Shown one piece after another: positions 1 through 7,473 of a stretch of DNA of 37,768 bases. Position 1 is the stretch's first letter. Each line of letters opens with the position of its first letter. A program made the position numbers and the translations under genes. The notes beneath the pieces were generated by a model. That model had not been told where the DNA came from. It saw only the letters and a program-made list of their open reading frames with translations, and did not search any database. Source of the stretch: Pararhodospirillum photometricum DSM 122 (lineage in GTDB: Bacteria; Pseudomonadota; Alphaproteobacteria; Rhodospirillales; Rhodospirillaceae); contig NC_017059.1 in assembly GCF_000284415.1 (NCBI RefSeq), forward strand, positions 2,808,795 through 2,846,562, in the 5' to 3' direction.

Positions 1-12
1 AACCGGAATCAT
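1..12 (-). CDS. First four codons of a sugar-pathway gene (partial)
   Basis: On the minus strand an ATG at 12-10 follows a good ribosome site (AGGTGGAGAT just upstream), giving M-I-P-V before the window ends. DegT/DnrJ sugar aminotransferases often begin this way and commonly sit next to hexapeptide acetyltransferases and rfbA. The function is therefore a guess from context; only the start signal is seen. Confidence 0.35.
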
Positions 13-147
13 ATCTCCACCTTTCCTTAGTACCATTGTTGATTTTGATGTTTTAAGTTCAAAAAAATTTATACAAATCAGAGTTAATCAAAAACCTAGA
101 AAAAACACCAGCGAGTGCCTTTGATGAAGATGCAATTTTCATCAACT

Positions 148-759
148 CTAGGAATTATTTTTCAAATCCATCATAAGCTGCTCTTCAAGCCGCAACAAAT
201 CATCGCTTCTTTTTTTGATTTTTTTCGCTGGAGCCCCTGCATAAACACCCCAGCCCTCAAGGGATTTAGAAACCAAAGACAATGCCCCAACAGAAGATCC
301 GTCTTCTATAGAAACACCAGGCAATATAACGCTTCCAGACCCAATAATAACATGTTTTCCTAAAAAAACATGGGCAACCTTCACATTCAAATAATTGTGT
401 GGAACAGTAGGATTTGTTAGTGATTTTCCTGAATAGTCATCTGAACTAGAATAAATTTTAACATCTTGTGATAGTCCAGAAAAATCTGATAAGGTTACAC
501 CCCCAGAACATCCGATATAACAGCCACTTCCTATGTGAATGTAGTTGCCAATCGAAATATATCCTGAATATGACGATATAACAACATTGCCGTCAATGCG
601 AACATTGCTTCCTATTTCTATATTATTTAAACCAATAATCGTTGAATTCTTTGCTATCTTTACATTTTTACCAATTTTTTTAAAGCCAAAAGCCATCAAA
701 TCTTCTGATTCAAAGTATCCTTGATCAAAAGGATTCTGAAATTCATGGCGGCATGTCAT
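148..759 (-). CDS. Hexapeptide-repeat (left-handed beta-helix) acetyltransferase
   Basis: A 203-residue acyltransferase of the LbH/hexapeptide family, probably adding an acetyl group from acetyl-CoA to an amino sugar or sugar of a surface glycan. Tandem hexapeptides run through residues about 30-180 (IGKNVKI, IGLNNIEIGSNVRIDG, IGNYIHIGSGCYIG, LGKHVIIGSGSVILPGV), ending in the usual SLV..-AGAPAKKIKKR tail seen in this family. The start at 759 is chosen over one 12 codons upstream because AGGAGG lies just before it. It shares its strand with rfbA and the partial gene at the window edge, so a dTDP-deoxyamino-sugar pathway (FdtC/WbbJ-like role) is plausible. The DNA is far richer in A+T than the surrounding chromosome, as is typical of transferred O-antigen genes. 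The family is clear; the exact substrate is not. Confidence 0.87.
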   Translation of the reverse strand: MTCRHEFQNPFDQGYFESEDLMAFGFKKIGKNVKIAKNSTIIGLNNIEIGSNVRIDGNVVISSYSGYISIGNYIHIGSGCYIGCSGGVTLSDFSGLSQDVKIYSSSDDYSGKSLTNPTVPHNYLNVKVAHVFLGKHVIIGSGSVILPGVSIEDGSSVGALSLVSKSLEGWGVYAGAPAKKIKKRSDDLLRLEEQLMMDLKNNS

Positions 760-1085
760 AGAGCCCTCCTTTTTCTTAATTAAAACAAAAAACAAAATAA
801 AAATATGTTTTTTAAAAATAAGGCCTTAGCTTTTAGAGCCACATAGACGTATAAAAATGAATTATACTTAAATTTAGAGGTTTTGGAAAAATATTTTTTG
901 CAACACAAGAGGAATTTGGCAAAATAACCACCGGATCGAGCCGCGGGAGCTGGGCACGAGCGATCCGATGGCTATCGGATTGAAGTTTCTTCACCTTGCT
1001 TGACGCGTCGTCCTCGTCGTCATATCAAGCATTAGCGTGATGGGTCATGAAATCACACCGATACCTTCAAAAAAAGAGAAGAGGT
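760..1085. other. Intergenic stretch: AT-rich leader joined to GC-rich unexplained DNA
   Basis: No gene is supported here. Positions 780-930 are very AT-rich and probably hold the promoter of the acetyltransferase gene. From about 935 the composition switches abruptly to GC-rich. A perfect 7-bp inverted repeat, ATCCGAT-GGCT-ATCGGAT, lies at 963-980 and extends to 9 bp with one wobble. It has no T-run on either side, so it is not a classical terminator. The abrupt change suggests a recombination seam or IS relic between rfbA and the acetyltransferase. Confidence 0.45.
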
Positions 1086-1952
1086 CTAACGACCGATACG
1101 CTCAAAAAGATAACGCCCATACTCATTTTTACGCAAGGGCTCGGCGAGGCGTGCCACCTGTTCCGCATCGATCCAGCCGGCGTCAAAAGCGACTTCCTCG
1201 GGACAGGCAATCTGAATCCGTTGACGGTTCTGTAAGGTGCGCACAAATTCAGCAGCCTCGAGCAGGCTGTCATGGGTTCCAGTATCAAACCAGCCGTAAC
1301 CCCGCCCCATACGCGCGACGGTCAGTTCGCCCATTTCTAGATAAACAGCGTTCACTGATGTAACTTCCAACTCGCCTCGGGCCGAGGGCTGAATGGATTT
1401 AGCGATCTCAATAACGCGGTTATCGTAAAAATAAAGACCTGTTACCGCCCAACGAGATTTAGGTACAGAGGGTTTTTCTTCGATACTCAGTGCTCTGCCC
1501 GAAGGATCTAGCTCAACAACACCATATCGCTCTGGATCACGCACACCATAAGCAAAAACCTGTGCTCCTGTCTTTACCTTTCCCGCCTCACGCAGAAGTG
1601 AGGTAAGGCCATGGCCGTAAAAAATGTTGTCGCCAAGCACAAGAGCAACCGGATCTTGTCCAACAAACTCACGACCGATAATAAAAGCTTGAGCTAGTCC
1701 ATCGGGGGAAGGCTGGATGGCGTAAGTAAGTGCAATTCCCCATTGTGACCCGTCACCGAGCATCGTTTGAAATAACGACTGATCGTAGGGGGTAGTTATA
1801 ATTAAAATATCTCGGATACCCGCTAGCATAAGGGTAGTGAGCGGGAAATAAACCATAGGCTTATCATAAACTGGCAAAAGCTGCTTGCTGATAGACCGTG
1901 TCACAGGATAAAGGCGGGTACCGGAGCCGCCCGCTAAGATAATTCCCTTCAT
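1086..1952 (-). CDS. rfbA: Glucose-1-phosphate thymidylyltransferase RfbA/RmlA
   Basis: Converts glucose-1-phosphate and dTTP to dTDP-glucose, the first step of dTDP-rhamnose and related dTDP-sugar synthesis, in the cytoplasm. The 288 residues are full length. The N-terminal nucleotide-binding signature [19 protein letters not shown] is at residues 8-26, followed by [10 protein letters not shown]. The sugar-phosphate motifs [10 protein letters not shown] (about 103-112), EEKP (157-160) and [11 protein letters not shown] (about 220-230) are all present. An AGGAAAG ribosome site precedes the ATG. The start overlaps the stop of the rfbD remnant by ATGA, the normal rfbD-rfbA coupling. It is followed on the same strand by an acetyltransferase gene, so its product may now feed an amino-sugar branch rather than rhamnose. 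Confidence 0.97.
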   Translation of the reverse strand: MKGIILAGGSGTRLYPVTRSISKQLLPVYDKPMVYFPLTTLMLAGIRDILIITTPYDQSLFQTMLGDGSQWGIALTYAIQPSPDGLAQAFIIGREFVGQDPVALVLGDNIFYGHGLTSLLREAGKVKTGAQVFAYGVRDPERYGVVELDPSGRALSIEEKPSVPKSRWAVTGLYFYDNRVIEIAKSIQPSARGELEVTSVNAVYLEMGELTVARMGRGYGWFDTGTHDSLLEAAEFVRTLQNRQRIQIACPEEVAFDAGWIDAEQVARLAEPLRKNEYGRYLFERIGR

Positions 1953-2098
1953 GATCTTCTTTCCTGTCGAGAAGAGAGAGCAAAAAGCTCATCAATAACT
2001 CGATCTAGACTTTTTTGCCAATGAGGCAAAACAATATCAAAATTATTTTTGAGCTTTGTACAGTCGAGCCGGGAGTTTTTTGGGCGAAAAACGAATGC
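1949..2098 (-). pseudogene. rfbD: 3' remnant of dTDP-4-dehydrorhamnose reductase (rfbD)
   Basis: The last 45 codons of an RfbD/RmlD-type reductase survive. RPKNSRLDCTKL is the hallmark C-terminal motif, followed by a [23 protein letters not shown] ending, with the TGA overlapping the rfbA ATG. Upstream of the R codon at 2086 the similarity ends, and the frame meets a stop near 2150, so the N-terminal ~250 residues are missing. The join lies at about 2087-2100 and coincides with a jump to GC-rich DNA. Loss of rfbD means this locus alone cannot make dTDP-rhamnose. Identification rests on recognition of the family motif. Confidence 0.85.
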
Positions 2099-2156
2099 CC
2101 GGGAGGCCTCCATGTCCATTGCAACGCGCTCTCCCTCCCCGAGGCTTCAACGCCGG

Positions 2157-2186
2157 ATAAGTCTCCTACCCCGCTCGCCTTGTCAA
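2157..2186 (-). promoter_or_regulatory. Possible minus-strand promoter reading into rfbD remnant and rfbA
   Basis: A perfect -35 TTGACA (2186-2181) is followed after 18 bp by ACTTAT (2162-2157), a poor -10. It lies just upstream of the truncated rfbD and could now drive rfbA. The evidence is weak: only the -35 is good. Confidence 0.28.
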
Positions 2187-2263
2187 CCCAGGCCCCTGCG
2201 GTGGACAGCCTTTGGCCGGGGCCGTATACAGCGGGCATGAACGTCGGTGAATAAAAATGAGAC

Positions 2264-2310
2264 GGCTGGGGAGGCGAGCCTCCCTAGACCCCTCCCTTCC
2301 TGGCCCCTTG
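2264..2310 (+). repeat. GC-rich interspersed palindrome, copy 1
   Basis: The arm GGCTGGGGAGGC is followed by GCCTCCCTAGACCCCTCC, an asymmetric imperfect palindrome with a C-rich tail. This copy lies just 5' of trmFO. The same pattern recurs at 3748, 6413, 6995, 19238, 19872 and 25146, mostly close to gene ends. This orientation matches the 19872 copy. Confidence 0.75.
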
Positions 2311-2323
2311 ACGGAGACAACAT

Positions 2324-3736
2324 GTGTCCCTGACCATCCTTGGCGGCGGTCTCGCCGGGTGCGAGGCCGCTTGGCAAGCCGCCCGCGCTGGCCTCTCGGT
2401 CCGGCTCATCGAAATGCGCCCTCAGCGCACCACCCCGGCCCATCGCACCGACGCCCTGGCCGAGTTGGTGTGCTCAAACTCTTTGCGTGCTGACGATCCG
2501 TTGTTCAACGCCGTCGGGCTGCTGCACGAGGAAATGCGCCGGGCCGGCTCCTTGATCTTACACAGCGCCGACGCCACCCGGGTTCCGGCGGGAGGGGCCT
2601 TGGCGGTTGATCGCGAGGGCTTCTCGGCCCATATCGCCAAGACCCTGGCCGACCATCCGGGGATTACCATCGAGCGGCGTGAAGTCACCGAGTTGCCCGC
2701 CCCCGAGGCCGGCCCGGTGATCGTGGCCACCGGCCCGCTCACCGCCGAGCCGTTGGCCCAGGCCATCCAGGCCGCCGCCGGCACCGACAGCCTCGCCTTT
2801 TTCGACGCCATCGCCCCGATCGTGCATCGCGACAGCATTGATTTCGAGAAAGCGTGGTTCCAGTCGCGCTACGACAAGGGCGACGGCCGCGATTACATCA
2901 ATTGTGGCCTCGACCGCGACGAATACGACCGCTTTGTCGAGGCCCTGCTGGCCGCCGTTGTCACCCCGCCGCGTGAGTGGGAGGGCGTTCCCTACTTCGA
3001 TGGCTGCCTGCCTATCGAGGTCATGGCCGCCCGCGGTCACGAGACCCTGGCCTTTGGCCCGATGAAACCCGTGGGCCTGCGCGACCCGAAGGCCCCGGAG
3101 CGGCGCTTGCACGCCGTGGTCCAGTTGCGCCAGGACAACGCCCTGGGCACCCTTTACAACATGGTAGGCTTCCAAACGCGCCTGCGTCATGGCGATCAGG
3201 TGTCGATCTTGCGCCTGATCCCGGGCTTGGAGCAGGCCGAGTTTGCCCGCCTGGGCGGCATGCACCGCAACACCTTTCTCAACAGCCCGCGCGTTCTCGA
3301 CCGCCGCCTGCGCCTCAAAAGTCAGCCTCATCTGCGCTTTGCCGGCCAGATCACGGGGTGCGAGGGATATGTGGAAAGCGCGGCAGTCGGGTTGCTGGCC
3401 GGTCGCTTTGCCGCTGCCGAGATTCTGGGCCTAGAGCTGCCCGCGCCGCCGCCAACGACCGCGCTGGGCGCCTTGCTGGCCCACGTCACCGGCGACGCGG
3501 ATGCCGAGAGCTATCAGCCGATGAACATCAATTTCGGGCTGTTTCCGCCGCTGGATCCGGTGGTTGCCCGTCCGGGCGCCAAGCCCAAGATCCCCAAGGG
3601 CCGCGAGCGCAAGATCGGCACCGCCCGGCGTGCCCTCACCGATCTGACCCCCTGGCTGCTCACCGCGTCGCCGTGGGCCGAGACCGACCGCCCCCGGGCG
3701 GAAGCGCCGCTCCCCACCGCGCGCGAGACCCTTTAA
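2324..3736 (+). CDS. trmFO: Methylenetetrahydrofolate-tRNA-(uracil-5-)-methyltransferase TrmFO
   Basis: A folate- and FAD-dependent enzyme that methylates U54 of tRNA to ribothymidine in the cytoplasm. The 470 residues are family length. The FAD-binding motif [11 protein letters not shown] starts at residue 7. The signature LIEMRP follows at 28-33, then the ELVCSNSLR motif with the likely catalytic cysteine at residue 50. Further conserved blocks are YMNCGL-like [29 protein letters not shown], and [14 protein letters not shown]. The start is a GTG at 2324 with GGAG nine bases upstream; the overlapping ATG at 2322 is in another frame. It appears to be a single-gene unit flanked on both sides by copies of the interspersed GC-rich palindrome. 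Nothing looks damaged. Confidence 0.97.
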   Translation: MSLTILGGGLAGCEAAWQAARAGLSVRLIEMRPQRTTPAHRTDALAELVCSNSLRADDPLFNAVGLLHEEMRRAGSLILHSADATRVPAGGALAVDREGFSAHIAKTLADHPGITIERREVTELPAPEAGPVIVATGPLTAEPLAQAIQAAAGTDSLAFFDAIAPIVHRDSIDFEKAWFQSRYDKGDGRDYINCGLDRDEYDRFVEALLAAVVTPPREWEGVPYFDGCLPIEVMAARGHETLAFGPMKPVGLRDPKAPERRLHAVVQLRQDNALGTLYNMVGFQTRLRHGDQVSILRLIPGLEQAEFARLGGMHRNTFLNSPRVLDRRLRLKSQPHLRFAGQITGCEGYVESAAVGLLAGRFAAAEILGLELPAPPPTTALGALLAHVTGDADAESYQPMNINFGLFPPLDPVVARPGAKPKIPKGRERKIGTARRALTDLTPWLLTASPWAETDRPRAEAPLPTARETL

Positions 3737-3747
3737 GGGCCGAGGAA

Positions 3748-3773
3748 CCTGGGGAGGCCCCGCCTCCCCAGCC
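3748..3773. repeat. GC-rich interspersed palindrome, copy 2 (probable terminator of trmFO)
   Basis: CCTGGGGAGGC..GCCTCCCCAGCC forms a near-perfect stem 12 bases after the trmFO stop and before the convergent small gene ending at 3811. The position between convergent genes and the stable stem fit a bidirectional terminator-like element, although no strong T-run follows. Confidence 0.7.
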
Positions 3774-3810
3774 TTTCCGATTTCAAGGCCCGATCGGTTC
3801 GCGGATCACG

Positions 3811-4023
3811 CTAATGCAATCCCGCCAAGCGCAGAACGGCCTGCCCCCACGCGGAGGACGACGGGGGCTGGATGGAGGCCGTCTCGCCGGCCAGGGGTGG
3901 CTTCAGGCGCCCGCCGAGCCGCGCCTCACCAAATTGAATGACCTGGGCCATGACGAGGCTCATCACCAAAACAGCCAAAACAGCGGAGAGATGATGGCGC
4001 AGGGTATAGTGGCTTCGAGGCAT
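3811..4023 (-). CDS. Small single-pass membrane protein, unknown
   Basis: A 70-residue protein with one hydrophobic segment (HHLSAVLAVLVMSLVMAQVI, about residues 9-28) after a short basic N-terminus, then a proline-rich, weakly charged tail. The ATG at 4023 is chosen because AAGGAGG lies six bases upstream; a longer reading from 4101 has no such site. It sits alone between the convergent trmFO and the upstream minus-strand gene at 4229. I do not recognise a family. The strong ribosome site is the main argument that it is real; it may be a secreted or membrane-anchored peptide. Confidence 0.5.
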   Translation of the reverse strand: MPRSHYTLRHHLSAVLAVLVMSLVMAQVIQFGEARLGGRLKPPLAGETASIQPPSSSAWGQAVLRLAGLH

Positions 4024-4228
4024 GGTCGCCTCCTTAACTTTATGGGCGGAGTCAGTTTCGGACAAAAGGGATATTACTTCTGTCAGATTCTCCACCGGCA
4101 CGAAGGCCGGCCCGTTGGATTTCCGGTCCTTCTTGTCTAACAGTGTAGACCTTAAAGAAAGCTTATACCACTCGAGGTTTTTTCAAAGGCCGCGTTTTGG
4201 GTCCCTGAGGGACAAGCAGGTCCTCGCG

Positions 4229-4936
4229 CTAAAAACGCCCGCCAAGGAGGGCCAGCGCGAGACGCCCAGGGTGAACCCGGCGCCCAGAATCCAACACACC
4301 ACGCGCCCGGCGGTTCAACGAGGCCTCGGTCAAGACGGCCAGCAACAGCGGCGAGAGGCATCGACGCGGGATGCCCTGCCCCAGCGCCCGCCCCGCCGCG
4401 AGCCGGTGCCGCGCCCGGTCTCGCAAAAGGTCGTCTTCGCCTCCCCGCTCCTGCGCGCGCGCCACGGTGAGGAGCCCCCAGGCCGTGCCCACATGGCGCG
4501 CAGCCTCCTCGGCCTGTCCGGCCCCGTTTAACACACGCACCGCCAGGGCCAACGCCTGACCGCTGGTCGCTTCCAAAGAGGCCTCCAGCGCCTGGGGTGT
4601 CGTGGGCGGGGACTCCAGCGCGGCGGCGTGGGCGGCCAGCACCCCGGCCAACGCCGCGTGGCCCAACCGCCCGACCAGGGCGGGCAGCGCCTCGGCCACC
4701 GGGTGCCCCGCCGCCGCCGTGGTGCCGGCCACAACCTCTTGCCACCAGCGCAGCCGCATCAGGCCCAGCACCGGCTCGCTCACCGCAGGCGCAATGCGGG
4801 CCACGGTGGCATCCAGGCCATACAGGGTCATCAGGGCATCGCGATGTCCGGCCGGCGCATACAAGGCGGTCTGGAAGCGATCGGGATCCTCCTCCAGCAC
4901 CAAGCGGTAAAGGGGGGGGAGGGCAAGGGACGGCAT
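4229..4936 (-). CDS. Squalene/phytoene synthase family protein, probably NDUFAF6-like
   Basis: A 235-residue protein with the SQS/PSY fold: RFQTALYAPAGHRDALMTLY (about 20-39), then a GLMRLRWWQEVV motif (about 58-69) and a helical remainder. The first aspartate-rich motif of true prenyl synthases (DXXXD after the L-Y-x-F/L-x-R helix) is not present; the equivalent stretch reads YGLDATVARIAP. This matches the alphaproteobacterial/mitochondrial NDUFAF6 (complex I assembly) branch better than a carotenoid or squalene enzyme. A weak AGGA site lies 12 bases before the ATG. It is divergent from sodB. The family call is firm; the non-catalytic role is inferred from the missing motif. Confidence 0.83.
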   Translation of the reverse strand: MPSLALPPLYRLVLEEDPDRFQTALYAPAGHRDALMTLYGLDATVARIAPAVSEPVLGLMRLRWWQEVVAGTTAAAGHPVAEALPALVGRLGHAALAGVLAAHAAALESPPTTPQALEASLEATSGQALALAVRVLNGAGQAEEAARHVGTAWGLLTVARAQERGGEDDLLRDRARHRLAAGRALGQGIPRRCLSPLLLAVLTEASLNRRARGVLDSGRRVHPGRLALALLGGRF

Positions 4937-5091
4937 GGCGAGCTATTTCCTCATGACGCGAGCGACATAAACGAGACGAGGGGTTTTTGGTGGCGTACCC
5001 TTCACAACGCGAAGTTCCAGCCATAAATCTGGAGCACCCGGGCGCGCCGCAAAAGGCTGCCCGCCCTTTTTTCCGATGGAGAGTCTCCGCG

Positions 5092-5694
5092 ATGGCTTTT
5101 GTTCTCCCGCCCCTCCCCTTCGCCCAGGACGCCCTCGAGCCCCATATGTCGGCGCAAACCCTGTCGTTCCACCATGGCAAGCATCATAACGCCTATGTCA
5201 CGAACCTGAACGCCCTGATCGCCGACACCCCGCTTGCGACGCAGTCGCTGGAGGAAATCATCCGCGAAACCCACGGCGATCCGTCGCGTGTCGGGGTGTT
5301 TAATAATGCCGCCCAGGTGTGGAATCACACCTTCTTCTGGAGTGGTTTGAAGCCCGGCGGCGGCGGGACCCCAAGCGGCGCCCTGCTCGACGCCCTGACG
5401 GCCGCCTTTGGCTCCTTCGATGCCTTTAAGGATCAGTTCAAGCAAACCGCTGTGAGTCAGTTCGGCAGCGGCTGGGCGTGGCTGGTCTTGGACAAGGGGA
5501 CTCTGCGCCTGACCAAAACCGGCAACGCCGATGTTCCCCTGACCAGCGGTCAAGTGCCCCTGCTCACCTGCGACGTCTGGGAGCATGCCTATTATCTCGA
5601 TTTCCAGAACCGCCGGCCCGATTTTGTCCAAACCTTCCTCGATCATCTGATAAACTGGGACTTCGTCGCTTCCAATTTCCAGGCGGCGCAGTAA
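5092..5694 (+). CDS. sodB: Iron superoxide dismutase
   Basis: Dismutates superoxide to O2 and H2O2 in the cytoplasm. The 200-residue length is typical. Metal ligands can be placed at H27 (SFHHGKHHNAYV), H79 (QVWNHTFFW), D161 and H165 (DVWEHAYYLDF). Glutamine in the NNAAQVWNH motif (Q75) rather than in the GSGWAW region marks the iron type. The ATG at 5092 is chosen because it gives the family N-terminus MAFVLPPLPF; an in-frame upstream extension to 4987 has no homologous sequence. It is divergently placed from the squalene-synthase-like gene, and the 155-bp gap between them should hold both promoters. It appears intact. Confidence 0.97.
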   Translation: MAFVLPPLPFAQDALEPHMSAQTLSFHHGKHHNAYVTNLNALIADTPLATQSLEEIIRETHGDPSRVGVFNNAAQVWNHTFFWSGLKPGGGGTPSGALLDALTAAFGSFDAFKDQFKQTAVSQFGSGWAWLVLDKGTLRLTKTGNADVPLTSGQVPLLTCDVWEHAYYLDFQNRRPDFVQTFLDHLINWDFVASNFQAAQ

Positions 5695-5810
5695 ATCCCG
5701 GGGCCCCTCTCCCTTTGGGGACAGCCCCAGGGACTGGGACTCATGATTCTCCCGGCGCAGGGAGCGGGACGGCCCGTCCCCCTGCCCGGAGTCGTCTGAA
5801 GGAGACGGCC

Positions 5811-6395
5811 ATGTCCAACGCCTTGACCATTCGCGACGCCACGGACGCCGATGCCCTCCCCATTGCGGCCCTCATGCTGCAAGCCGGCGAAGGATTGTAT
5901 GAATTCCTCCTCGACGGTTTGGTGCCCGATCTGTCGGCCCAAGCGATTCTCGCCCACTTGATTGAGGCCGGCGACGGCCCCTTGGGCTGGCCCGAGTGCC
6001 GGGTGGCGGAAAGGGAGGGGCAGGTCCTCGGCATGGTCAATGCCTTTCCCGTCGAACGACTCGACGAACTCGCCCTCGACATGATCCCCTTAGACCGCAC
6101 CACCCATCTTGCCCCCCTGTTTCAGGCGCGCGACCCCGGCAGCTTCTATCTAAGCACCATGGCGGTCGTCCCCACCCAACGGGGCGTCGGCATCGGTGTG
6201 GCCTTGATTGCCGAGGTGTTAGGCATGGCCGGCGCCCGCAAGATCCCCCGAGTTTCCCTCCATGTCTGGTCCACCAATAAAGGGGCGATCGCCTTGTATG
6301 AACGCCTGGGCTTCACCATCACCGGCCAAGTCACCCTCCCCTCGCACGATCGCCTGTCGGCGCGGCGGGCCTTGCTGATGGCACGGGCGGTTTAA
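5811..6395 (+). CDS. GNAT-family N-acetyltransferase
   Basis: A 194-residue acetyl-CoA-dependent acetyltransferase. The core motif A is seen as LSTMAVVPTQRGVGIGVALIAEVL (about residues 113-136), including the pyrophosphate-binding R/Q-x-x-G-x-G/A pattern RGVGIG. Motif B is LHVWSTNKGAIALYERLGF (about 150-168). The N-terminus TIRDATDADALPIAALM is typical of the family. AAGGAG lies eight bases before the ATG. It is 116 bp after sodB on the same strand and might be co-transcribed, but nothing links the functions. The acceptor cannot be told from sequence. Confidence 0.87.
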   Translation: MSNALTIRDATDADALPIAALMLQAGEGLYEFLLDGLVPDLSAQAILAHLIEAGDGPLGWPECRVAEREGQVLGMVNAFPVERLDELALDMIPLDRTTHLAPLFQARDPGSFYLSTMAVVPTQRGVGIGVALIAEVLGMAGARKIPRVSLHVWSTNKGAIALYERLGFTITGQVTLPSHDRLSARRALLMARAV

Positions 6396-6412
6396 CACAC
6401 GGGGAATGACTG

Positions 6413-6460
6413 GGAAGACAGGCCTCTCCAGCCCCCTCCTCTCCTGGGGGGTGTCTGGAC
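6413..6460. repeat. GC-rich interspersed palindrome, copy 3 (degenerate)
   Basis: GGCCTCTCCAGCCCCCTCC followed by a CTGGGGGG arm, 18 bases after the GNAT stop. This is the least perfect copy, but it keeps the CTCCAG-CCCCCTCC signature and the gene-end position of the family. Confidence 0.5.
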
Positions 6461-6515
6461 GGAAATTGTGCGACGCGGTATGGTGCTGCGAAAGTCAACA
6501 GCACGAGGCGGCGTT

Positions 6516-6953
6516 ATGACCGGGTTCTTCCCCTTTCCCTTCGACGACAAAAGCGCCGGCAGCTTGCGCACCATGATGGAGACGTGGCTCGGACCATGGG
6601 CCGCTTTTCATCCCTGGTTGGCCCTCCTGCCCGCCTCGGAGCGCACGGATCCCCCCGACGAGGCGCCGATGGAAGGCCCTCTCGCCCCTTTCCTTGCCCT
6701 AGCCCCCTGGATGATGGGCCCTGTTCTCGGCCCCTGGATGGCCGACACGGTTCGCATGACCGAGGCTGTCGCTGGCCAGATGATCGAGGCTCTGGGCGCC
6801 GCCGATGGGCAGCCCGTCAGCGTGGCCTACAAGGATACCCATGGCCCCTGGGCGATTTTTGTCGGGGTCAAGATCACACCCCGCGCTACCCTCACCGCGG
6901 AGACCACACCCTGGCTGGCGCCGGAAGGGTTAACGATTGATTGGACGCCGTGA
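6516..6953 (+). CDS. Hypothetical protein, Pro/Trp-rich, about 145 residues
   Basis: Starts MTGFFPFPFDDK and is rich in proline, tryptophan and methionine (WLGPWAAFHPWLALL, FLALAPWMMGPVLGPWM). It ends in a more hydrophilic domain (VSVAYKDTHGPWAIFVGVKI, LTIDWTP). The hydrophobic stretches are amphipathic rather than clear membrane spans. The ATG at 6516 has a GAGGCGG site; a GTG at 6468 would extend it without an obvious ribosome site. It is flanked by two copies of the GC-rich palindrome, suggesting a separate transcription unit. I do not recognise the family; a granule- or membrane-surface-associated role would be speculation. Confidence 0.62.
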   Translation: MTGFFPFPFDDKSAGSLRTMMETWLGPWAAFHPWLALLPASERTDPPDEAPMEGPLAPFLALAPWMMGPVLGPWMADTVRMTEAVAGQMIEALGAADGQPVSVAYKDTHGPWAIFVGVKITPRATLTAETTPWLAPEGLTIDWTP

Positions 6954-6994
6954 AAAACGGGGAGGTCCTGCCCCTGGCGGTGGACTGAACAAAG

Positions 6995-7024
6995 AAGGCT
7001 GGGGAGTGCCCCTCCCCAGCCCCC
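6995..7024. repeat. GC-rich interspersed palindrome, copy 4
   Basis: AAGGCTGGGGAG-TGCC-CCTCCCCAGCCCCC: a near-perfect 9-10 bp stem between the convergent hypothetical gene (stop 6953) and the remnant ending at 7066. It shares the AAGGCTGGGGAG arm with the other copies. Confidence 0.72.
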
Positions 7025-7065
7025 TGCGTCTGTGGAGGAAGCAAGAGGGAGAGGCAGCGTGTCTC

Positions 7066-7473
7066 TCAAACACCGGCTTGGAACAGAATACGCCGCAAGT
7101 CCTCCAGTTCGTGCAACACTTCCTCAAGTTCGTGGCGTTGCTCCCCGGACAGCCGGGTTTCGAGCAGCGAGGCCTGATGGGAGAGGGGCGAAAAGGGGGG
7201 CTTCCTCTTCTTCTTCGTCCAGATCCGCTTCAAAAATCTCTTCCAGCGGGGCAAGGCCGGTTACACCGTCCAGATCGCCAAGGCCGGGAATGGTCTCCAG
7301 ATCGTACCGAGCCACCTTCTCCCGGGCCTCTTTAGCCGCCTCCGCTTCCGAGTCGAAAGGCACCGCCTCGGCAACCACTGCTTTGGGCGCCTCCGGCACC
7401 ACCTCGGCAACCACCGCCTTCGGCTCTTCCGGCACCGACCTCGGCAACCACCGCCTTGGGCTCTTCCGGCACC
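7066..7473 (-). pseudogene. 3' part of an unknown acidic protein, frameshifted, fused to an IS5 fragment
   Basis: Reading across two single-base shifts (near 7431-7438 and at a G run near 7197-7202) gives a continuous C-terminal region. It contains a 12-residue repeat (PEEPKAVVAEVV) about three times. An acidic stretch follows (YDLETIPGLGDLDG, EEIFEADLDEEEEEA), then a terminal helix (LSGEQRHELEEVLHELEDL, then RRILFQAGV). The start is missing, as the reading runs straight in from an IS5 transposase fragment. Low-complexity repeats next to an acidic linker suggest a disordered linker plus a small C-terminal helix domain. I do not recognise the parent protein. That it was once a gene is inferred from the coding-like pattern across the shifts. 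Confidence 0.5.
7366..7473 (-). repeat. Three tandem 36-37 bp units encoding a PEEPKAVVAEVV-like repeat
   Basis: Units start at 7366, 7402 and 7439, each beginning CCTCGGCAACCAC on the plus strand. The first is 36 bp (12 codons). The second is 37 bp and so shifts the frame. The third runs into the IS5 fragment. The extra base at 7431-7438 is the frameshift of the surrounding remnant. Confidence 0.8.

Noticed and set aside
961..982. Rho-independent terminator after rfbA
   Set aside because: The hairpin is real but no T-run follows on the minus strand.
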